Source: Isoetes taiwanensis (lineage: Eukaryota; Streptophyta; Lycopodiopsida; Isoetales; Isoetaceae). From it: a stretch of DNA of 64,000 nt. Made by a program: the position numbers and the translations under genes. The stretch spans positions 9,129,077 through 9,193,076 of the forward strand of contig JAJEKV010000039.1 of NCBI GenBank assembly GCA_021234155.1, given 5' to 3'. Below, piece by piece: positions 55,600 to 64,000 of the stretch. The notes under the pieces were generated by a model that did no database searches, was not told the DNA's origin, and saw only the letters and a program-made list of their open reading frames with translations. Positions within the stretch are counted from its first letter, which is position 1, and each line of letters opens with the position of its first letter.

Positions 55600-58400
55600 C
55601 TCGCGGGAAGCCCTTGTTGGCCTAACCGTGAAGTCGCACCGTGGCTTTACGTAATTCTCTTTTCACAAAATGGAACTTCCGGCCCAACTGCATTTCAGCG
55701 AAGCAGCTTCATCGCCACATCGCCAACAGTTCAATGGATACCATTCATAGCATCGCATGGTACCACCATTTCACTGACCCAAGACTCAATTCTCGGTATT
55801 CCATATCCTTTGCAAACCCTTCGCTTATCTTGGTCTCGCCATACAGATCTAGATGTCACCAGTTTGCGTTCTCGCTATCATGCCAATGCATCGCCTCGAC
55901 AAATATTGACAAGTCTCTATGAAACCTTTTGAGCAGTTTCTTCATGCGTTCCTGTATTCTATCAAGAACACCCATAATAATAAGCCTTTCTATAATATAG
56001 TAATAATGCTATATCAGCTTCCAACCACCACATTGATTGGTCTCAATTATTGTTCTAATCGCCTCCTAAGAAGTTGACCGCCTTCGGTCTACCACTTCTA
56101 TCTCTCAAGTTTTGAGTACATCTTTCTGCTTCATCATTCACATTTTCTCCTCACTCTCTTTATTCTCATAGCCTACTCAATACTATTTTCATTCCCTTTC
56201 CTCAAAATCAACTACGGCACTCACGCTTCTTTTCTCTGGTCATGTCCAAAGATACCCACGATAAAAGTCATCGCCTCCTCTTCCTCTACGTAAACGTGAG
56301 GTCTCCATTTCAACACCATGTTCCCAAACATCACAAATCCACGGCAATGAGTTCCCTCTCGCCCGCATTCTCGCCAAATTTTTAGGCATCAATATCGCCA
56401 GGATGCCTTTGCCGCCGCTTCCTGCTACAAGAACTCAAGAAGCTCTCATGCATGGGGTTCAAACGCCCCGGGAGGCCTCCCGCGCCCACCGTGGGATCTC
56501 TGCTGCTACCACGCATAATACTGAGACCCTTCAAGACAAGCACGGTGTCTTTTTTACAGTCTGCAAAGATCTCGGCACGCTTCATAATCGATTACTCCGC
56601 CTTGCCGTATCACGGGCACAATTGCAGCACTCACCATTCACAACTATTGAGCGGTGTCAAGGCACGGCATTCCCTTTTTGGTTGCCAAAGATAAAGATAT
56701 TGCCAACTAACATCAGCCGATACGTAACTCTCTAACTACAACACTCAAGCACAAGACCTTTACGGTGGCGCTCAAATTGCCTTTTGACATCTCAAAACTC
56801 ACCTCTCCAAGATCAACTTGCGGAGGTTGAAACGTAAAATTTTTGATTGTAGAGGATTGCGGTGCCCGACTCAATGCCCCGCCAATCCTCTCACATCGCG
56901 ACTTCACCGGCGGACTGGGCCATCCATTCAAGTTAAAAAGAACAACAGGATCCGTTACCTCAAACGGCTCGGCAAGCTATTGATGCGATGAGGCTCAGAC
57001 TAAACTTGGCGGGCTATGTTAATTACAGCTCGCAACTTTGCCTATTGACTTCCTCGTTCCTTCCGGTTATCGGATTGCGTTGGCGCCCGCCGCCACCTCT
57101 TTCTTCTAAAGTGGCATGGGGCTGATGGTTGCTTGATGTTCCCCATGACCGGGCAGATTTTCTTCTTCGATCGGCGGACCTCTCTGTTGAAGACAAAGGT
57201 TTATTCTCGCACTTTTAGTCTTTGATCTCATTCACCGCGGGATTTATCGGGATATGATCACCTTTCAGAGTTGTTGACCCAATGGCGACATTTTTTCATG
57301 ATTTCTATCCGGCATTACGTGACAAATTAGAGATGGGGCCACATCAACTTTGTGGTGATCCCACACTTCAATGGTTGCTTTGGATAACAATCCTATCGGC
57401 TAATCATGATCATTACCAACGCTCTTCATCAAGAGTACATGCGAAGCTTGCTCATCATTTGCTCCTGGTAAGCCGTGAAGCGGCTACAACGGATAAGGGA
57501 ATATCGGGACATCCCTCGATCTTCCCTTTGCACAAGTTTATATGCAGCACTCCTGGCAGATACAATCAATCAAGTGTTGATCTTTTGGATAGCAAGCGGT
57601 CCCCACGGGGTTGGGATAGCCCTCCCTCAAAGAATCTCGCTTACATTGGGGACCATTGGTGCAAAGCTCTAGATCCGCTCTTGTCCGAGAATTAGTGGAG
57701 TTGTGCTCAATGGCCCCGCCCATCGGCATGATCCCTCTCCTATGCTTCCATGGGTGTTCCTCCACTCTGGGTTCTTGACCTCTGATTGGCGTCTCCCTTT
57801 TGGACCAAGGTCATGGATGGTCATGCCGGGATGGACTCCACCTCGATCTCGACAGGATCTCGGTGGGATCCCCTGTTTATTCCATGCCGGCTTCCACCAG
57901 AGGGATGGTGCCGCCCTTGATAATACACCACCAATTGGGATCTATATTCCCAGCCGAGTGGTTGGCAATGCCCGGAGATGCTCTGCATGGTCTTGACTTG
58001 CCTTCTTGCACGTAAACCACCTCACAGATCCTTTTTCGGGCATAATCCAGTAGGTTTCTCGTGTTGCTCTCAAATGCATCCTCGTCAGTCCTCTTTCAAA
58101 TCGGATGCGGCCCCATCTTTCATTGTCCTGCTCGCCAGGGTGCAGGGTTGTTTTTGGCCTCCGAAGACGTGATGCTCACTCATGGAGTGCCCGCCTTTCC
58201 ACCACCTCCCTTCGGCTTCAATTACCGCCGTGATCCTCTATTAGCATCTCTTTACCTCTTAATGCCCCGCCCCACCCCTGCGGATCGATTTCTTCTTCGA
58301 CTGGCTTCCTCACTTCGAACACCTTCTCCTTTCTTCACTGGAAAGTGTCGCTTGGTGGGGAGTTAACTCCCCGTGCCCCTGGTGACAGACTATTCATGCA
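55600..58400 (+). pseudogene. Right-arm copy of the gypsy extra ORFs
   Basis: Plus-strand counterparts of 12061-15256 can be followed. An N-terminal piece lies at 55641-55922, coiled-coil fragments near 56400-56700, the globular part at 57282-57695 (FFHDFYPALRDKLEMGPHQL against FHDFYLADTQDKF in the left copy), and the C-terminal part at 57703-58366. The long frames of the left arm are cut into pieces of 60-140 codons here. Confidence 0.75.
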
Positions 58401-58913
58401 TACGACGTGACTGTGTCAAGCCTCAAGGATCCACGTACGTGCACCGGTCGCCTCGTCCAAAGCCTGCATAAAGACTGTACAGACCACGCAACAGTAAAAG
58501 CCTCAAGGCCTCACAACAAGAGGCTCGGCCGTAGTGGATGGCCTCACACCGCCTGCCGCCGCCGGGCCAAGTGATTCTAGGCACTTCAAGAGGCACCGGG
58601 CTAACATTCCTCGCGAATCGCCTCCTTCCGTGAGCTCCACCGAGATCACCGGGGAAGTCTATTGGCCAAAGGCCATTGTACTATATATATGAGTAGAGCT
58701 AGTACTACGAGTTTTAGATGAGTTTTGAGTCTTGTCTCCTTTCGGTCTTCTCTCGACATGAGCTCATGTATGTTCATCATTGATATCAAGGAAGCTTATC
58801 ATTTTTTCCTCTCATTGTTCTCTTTTGTTCCTTTTTTTTCTTATTCTTGTTCTTTTCTTTGCAAATCCAAGTGACATAGCCCCCTTCTCCTGTTAGATCC
58901 AAGGGTCCTCACA
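58362..58913 (+). repeat. Right-arm copy of the gypsy 3' LTR
   Basis: It runs from GTTAACTCCC to GGGTCCTCACA and corresponds to 11684-12235 reversed. Its U3 half is heavily altered at CAG/CTG sites, while the AT-rich half (58680-58850) is nearly unchanged. Confidence 0.85.
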
Positions 58914-59559
58914 GAGGGTCGCTCTTCGGCGGGAGTCCCCAGAACCTGCACCCCAAACAATGTGTCTCCCATTGTCTCCAAAATTTGAAATGTCTCAATG
59001 CTGGTCCAGTTGATTCCGCTTTGTTCTGTGGCGTTAGAGTTCAATCTCATATCTCTCACTCAAATATCTAGTGTAGAAGCTATCTCTAATGATGCCGGCC
59101 ATATTGATACTTGGTTGGTCGCTTCGGGATTCTTACAATTATTCTTTTGCCTATAAGTATTTAGGTATCATCCCGAACCAAAATTCCTTTCTAAAGCTTG
59201 ATCTAGAGTCGGAAGGTTTTATTTTATCTAATAACATTAAGAAGAAGACATACCTACTTACATTTAACCAAGTAGAATTGATTTGTATTAATCTTCCCGC
59301 ATGGTCAAAGAAGAGAGAGAAATTCCAGAATGTGATGCGCCATCTAGTGCCTAATGAGTATTAGAAGCTGATGGAGGCTTTAGAAGCCACGTAAATACCT
59401 AAAAGCTTTTAGAAAAAGATAAAAAAACTGATATTTGAATAGTATATTATTACATACTAAAACATCAAGTATATATCCGAATTTCCTTGCACATTGCCTT
59501 GTTGGTCTCCCTCCTTGAGCTGAACCCTATCCCAAATTCTCCCTATTTCTCTTCACCAT

Positions 59560-60035
59560 TGTTTAAAGAGTCGCACAGATAATCTAGATGGTTCCCAAAT
59601 ATAGCTAGTAACTTATCTAGCTTTTTGGTGAGAATTGCATTTTATCTAGGAGTAGCAAACACATGTGGCTTCCCTCCTTCTTTGGAACAAGTGATAATTA
59701 GTGATGAAGTGAGATCTCATATCATTTGCTATCCATTTTATCTGCCATTTTAAGAGCTTCTAATGCCACGATCGAATCACCTCTTTTTTGAGCTTGTATA
59801 GATAATCCAAATAGGTTCACTTTTCTCCATACGCCCCTTCTTTTCTCAACATTTTCAGAGGGCCTCCTACCTTCGAATAACGCTCCACATAGTCCATGAA
59901 CTCCGATCTATATTTCTTCTTGAATTTTCTTAGTACCTCCTTTTGGAGCACATTTAACTCATCCAACATCGATTGTGCTTTTACTCTCTCGTGCATTATC
60001 AAACCATTCTCTCCTCCTTGAAGCCTAATGAACAC
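59560..60035 (-). pseudogene. Right-arm copy of the helical ORF
   Basis: The minus strand reads MFIRLQGGENGLIMHERVKA and SMLDELNVLQKEVLRKFKKK, nearly identical to the copy at 10570. It then diverges by frameshift near 59880. Confidence 0.5.
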
Positions 60036-60874
60036 TATCTTTATTGCCGCCGCCCATGACCCTCAAATACCCAGATTAACTTTTTCTTACTTCTCCGAAC
60101 TAACTGTTAAGTTCAAAAGAAAAATACGCACATTTTCAAAAATATGACCATTGTGGATGGACTTTAAAGGCAAGGACACCGTGATGTCCCGCTTGGATCC
60201 CAAAACTTGATGCAAACTGGGGGGGGTAGGGAGGGACTAAGAAAAAGAAACAAGAACAAGAAAAGCAAAGGCAAAAGCAAGAAGCAAAAAGGTCAAAGTA
60301 TTTCACTAGAGTTGCCATCTCTACATCATTCGATGCCGACGCCAATTTGGGGTTTCCATATCGATTTCAAATGCTAAGCCAGAAATTTTGATGTTCAACC
60401 TAAAATATCAAACATAATAGAACTACATCCTTGAAATTTATCCTTTTCTATAGAATGCTAAACCCACCATGATAGATATACTCAACGGACTAGATATGTA
60501 GTTCCATGAAACCTTTTTTGGGTCGCCTCCTAAAAAGTAACAAAAGAAAGTACATAGGCCAATCCCATAGTTCGTATCTTATTATGACTATCCATTCACA
60601 TAAGTTAATACAATAGAGGCAAAGAATTACAAGCACCAACCTACAAAAGTATTATCTCAGAGGAGCATATTCCACACATGTGAGCTTAACCAATGCTCTA
60701 ACATATACTTTTAATTTGCATAAGCATTGCTTGAATGTTTACACGCCTATTGCAATCACACTAATCAATTCTTAGATTATAAACACACCTTTGCTCATCC
60801 CCAAGATCATCCCTAATTCCAACCAAAATATGAAATCTCTCTCATGAAAGGTGTTTTTGGGAGAAGGCGCCCAA

Positions 60875-63262
60875 TGAACACAGGGGAGCCATAACCTTCC
60901 CCGTGATAATCGGTGGTTTGATGTCGAGTGTAAGGAACATAAATGTCGGGCTCGGGCCAGTCACGATCTTGCTCTACCCGGAATCAAAGGCAATACCACA
61001 CTTTCCTTAAGGCCGTACATTGTGGCCCATCAATAGGAAATGTTCTTCCTCCTAGAATATCATCCCGTGACTTTTGGCTTAAGAGTGCTCGAAGGCCATT
61101 GCCACCACAGAAACATCACTCCCCAATCGGGGCAATACATGCAAAGCAGCTCTACAAACCTCGGGGGCATAGGTAGTATTACCCGCAAAGAAGGCGTCTC
61201 GGCGGAAATCACAGACGCCGAGGTAGCCCGTGGGTTTGATCGAAGCCAATGGAAACCGCCAGACATTGATGGCATGCAGTGGAGTTACCGTGTGGGATCG
61301 CCCATGGCATCTATTAACCGCCATGTTCAACAACGCGGGGAAGGTTTTTACCAGAGGGACCACTAGTAGAGTTGTCCCAATCTACAAAACAGAGAGATTT
61401 ACATTGCCATGTTCACCGTGGCATTGCCGAAAGGTTTTCCGCCGCAAGGGACCACTAATAGAGTTGTCCCAATCTACAAAACAAGAGATCCACACCGCCC
61501 TCGGCCACCATGATCATTTCGGTGTTTTGCGAAGCTCCTTGCCGAGATCCTTGAGCAAAGAGGCGACAAGATGGGCATATGAGAAGTACATGCACTCACG
61601 CAGCAAAATTCAGGCCGGTGACACTCAACCATTGATCACATCTTTATGCCGGGCTCTAGTTGAGGACAAAGCAGAACCATCGATAAGACTTGTATTGTTG
61701 TTTTGGTAGACTTCGCCCAAGGCTTTTTGACACCGTGCCTCAAAAAGCTTTTGGGCAAGATTGCAAATGCATCGAGGTCCTGTGAGAACCGTGAGAACGC
61801 GGTGTAAAGGTTATATGAGACATACTTAGGCAAAGAACGGTACCGCCAACCATTCGAGATTGAGTCCGCCAGATGTTCTCTCTCCTACAATGTTTGACCG
61901 TACATTGATCGGGTTGAGAGATGGCATATTGACAATGGAGGTGATAGAGCTCAACTTCTACACTAGATCACCGTACCGATCTATTTTGATGATCCGAGCT
62001 CCCGGCTTACAACAAACATGCAATGCCATCTTGATGCCTTGGACATATTTTGCCAAAGCGAATCACACGCGCATCAACTTGATTAAGACCAAGGTGGTCC
62101 TCATATCATCCGCAAGACGCCAAACCAAGGGCTCCAACCCTCATTTATCGCGCCAAAATGTCGTGGAGTTCTCATCTACCATGAACTGGGACAATTCCAT
62201 CCGATTATGAGCCATGACAAGTTGGAAGACACTCTCCTAATGCAAAACAATAGCTACAAGGTGTAGTATATAGTTAGCCCACCGGGCCGCATCTTATTCA
62301 AGGTATTAGTGGAAACTGCTTTTGTATGGGGTCAAGGTCGGGGCGGTGGTTTCCTCCACTTGGAATGACTTGGAGCGTGTGCAAAAATTTTTTGGCATGT
62401 GCCCGGGGGTAAAGTCCACGGTTCCATACCAAATACTATTGCATGAAACATGCTTCTTGCCTCTTCAAAGGGGCCCTTGACCACATCATCTACTTCCGTA
62501 AGGTGGTCGTAAGATGGATGATCCTTGCCTCCCCTAACCTCGCTTAGACATGGCAATGGGACCTCACCGCCTAAAGGTCTCCACGACAGAAAAGAGAGCT
62601 CGGTTGGTTACAGATGGAATGTGCAGGGAGAACAGGTGCATCCGAGTGCAACCGAGGCGCATCGACCACGCTTTAGAGAGAACTTAATACATGCTTCTCA
62701 AGAAGCTCGATGCCAAAGACCTTTGAACAGTCAAGATGGCACATTACCAACACTACATAAACCCCAAACCGAGCGGGGCCAAAACGCTACTCACTGCACA
62801 AGACTCATTTACCCATGAGAAAGTGCATCCATTGCCCTTATCCTCAACATGCACACATTGCCTCCTAATTGAGACGTAGAGATAGATTAGGGAGCCACGC
62901 CAGAGAGACTTTGTGAACGCCACAAGTTGGAGATGTGGAAGACTTAATGTCACACCCTTTAGAGTTGTCCGCATATGATGAAATTCGATGCTATGCTATG
63001 GTCATGGATCGTCGGGGATCATTTCGATACGTTGGGCACTCGCCCGATATGTGTATATATTTTTCTCCCTCATGATAGATGTCTCAGATAGTTTGACAAC
63101 ACTCTTATTCATGTCATGGTTTTTCTTCAAAACCATTTGGGGCGGGGGTTTTTTAACCGGAATAATAGTAACACGCTTGTCGGCCTCCTTTTTGGGTCCC
63201 ATAGCCCCACTGCGGATGATAAAACTCTATTCTATTTATATTCTATTCTCTTTTTTATTTCT
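60875..63262 (+). pseudogene. Right-arm copy of the truncated LINE
   Basis: Plus-strand counterparts include EMFFLLEYHP (61040), EITDAEVARGF (about 61210), RDGILTMEVIELNFYTRSP (61915) and RINLIKTKVVLISSARR (about 62075). The tail is at 63225-63262. The same family and truncation as 7283-9765 are seen, with more frameshifts. Confidence 0.8.
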
Positions 63263-64000
63263 TTTACGTGAGCATCCGAAAGTACTATTGTTGCACAATA
63301 CTTTGTGTTTTCATCCTATCATCATAGCTTCGAAGTCCAAATACCTTGCATTACATTTAACTTTACCGTTTCAGTCTCTAACTTTCCTTCAAGTTATATG
63401 CAACCATTTCAAAGAAACCAAAGTGTCGCCGATGTTGTAGCACCATCCTAACAAACTCGTGTGTCTTTTTTACTTGATAATTAATGAGTAAACCATATCT
63501 TGATTTAGGACAAAGTCACAAGACAACTTAACAAGATATCTAACTATACTCGCGCTATAAAATCCCGAAGCATTCTTCCTTATGTGCCACAAGATTATTG
63601 CTTTTCAACCAAATACCATCATACATGTATATTATATCCACCAATCTATTCTTTTGCCTCTGTACTTTTATCTGCATCATACCTTGTTATCTTCACTCTA
63701 GCCTTCTAAATAACATGGCCTCTCTCTACACAAATTTTAAAATGCCTATAATTCCTATAGTCTCTTTAATTCTTGCCATCCTACCTTTGAACTTTATTAC
63801 TGATTATCATCAACTCTCATCATCAAGGTGCCAATTAAATCGACCTAGTAAGACAACATACAAATACTTGGGCAACAAACTCAAGATCGTGAACACCAAG
63901 TTAATACTTTTCTATCCTGAATTAAAATTCGAGTATAGCACTTCTCATTGTTACAAGATTCCCTTCCACTATAACTTAGGTGTGACAATATATACACACA
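63263..64000. other. Outer part of the right inverted arm
   Basis: Inverted copy of 6550-7282. No gene. The window ends inside the repeat. Confidence 0.6.

Larger units (their letters stand above)
54671..64000 (-). repeat. Right arm of the large inverted duplication
   Basis: Reverse complement of 6550-16140, continuing past the window end. It is about 260 bp shorter in the window because of many 1-3 base losses. Long stretches are exact (for example 63900-64000), and most differences fall on CAG or CTG in the left arm. ORFs are shattered compared with the left arm. Confidence 0.9.

Noticed and set aside
54671-64000. C-to-T decay (deamination or RIP-like mutation) as the cause of arm divergence
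   Set aside because: Changes at CAG/CTG give CG, CGT or CCG with base loss, not TAG, TTG or CTA.
1-64000. CRISPR arrays, rRNA, bacterial operons, organellar insertions
   Set aside because: No regularly spaced repeats, rRNA motifs or recognisable organellar genes were seen on either strand.

Overview
The window looks like nuclear DNA from a land plant with a large, transposon-filled genome. A fern, lycophyte or other non-seed plant seems most likely, but nothing here fixes the species. Supporting evidence is plant-type LTR retrotransposons with initiator-Met-tRNA primer sites, a chromodomain-type Ty3/gypsy, LINEs with (TATTC)n tails, spliceosomal-looking introns and TATA boxes. I found no bacterial, organellar, rRNA or tRNA genes and no intact host gene. 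Almost everything readable is a mobile element or a broken piece of one.

Layout. 1-4.2 kb is mostly featureless, with one possible exon and a (TCCC)n run. 4.18-4.59 kb is a miniature LTR element (TRIM-like). At 5.1 kb lies the LTR end and primer site of another retroelement. At 5.9-6.3 kb lies a LINE 3' end. A 9.6 kb block (6550-16140) is repeated in inverted orientation at 54671-64000 and runs off the window end. It holds a 5'-truncated LINE, a small helical ORF, and the 3' LTR plus extra-ORF part of a Ty3/gypsy element.

That gypsy element lies on the minus strand (about 34.7 down to 11.7 kb), in the order LTR, gag, protease, RT, RNase H, integrase, an unusual sense-strand extra ORF set (coiled coil plus basic C-terminus), polypurine tract, LTR. 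Between RNase H and integrase it is split by a 12,276-bp DNA transposon (17455-29730). This has 31-bp terminal inverted repeats (29/31 identical) and a 4-bp GAAG duplication. Removing the insert and one GAAG rejoins the gypsy reading frame.

The nested transposon is the most interesting object. It has a minus-strand transposase-like gene (17.65-20.5 kb) and a plus-strand set of spliced gene pieces (21-29.4 kb). The latter end in an FCP1/NIF-type HAD phosphatase-like domain. It also has two copies of one compact promoter module (GCGTG...CACGC then TATATAAAT), a dispersed near-palindrome ACGCC-N(0-2)-GCGTG, and two long foldbacks.

34.7-36.06 kb is spacer. 36059-40987 is a Ty1/copia element with both LTRs, primer site and polypurine tract but a shattered polyprotein. 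41.5-54.7 kb holds paired repeat fragments, two 3' ends of a chromodomain-type gypsy (about 42 and 51 kb), a tandem duplication, a possible SINE and a third LINE 3' end.

Data quality. The two inverted arms differ mainly at CAG/CTG positions, typically read as CG, CGT or CCG in the right arm. This is unlike cytosine deamination and looks like systematic read error at CHG-methylated sites. Many frameshifts in the right arm, the nested transposon and the copia element may therefore be artefacts, so 'broken' calls there are provisional.
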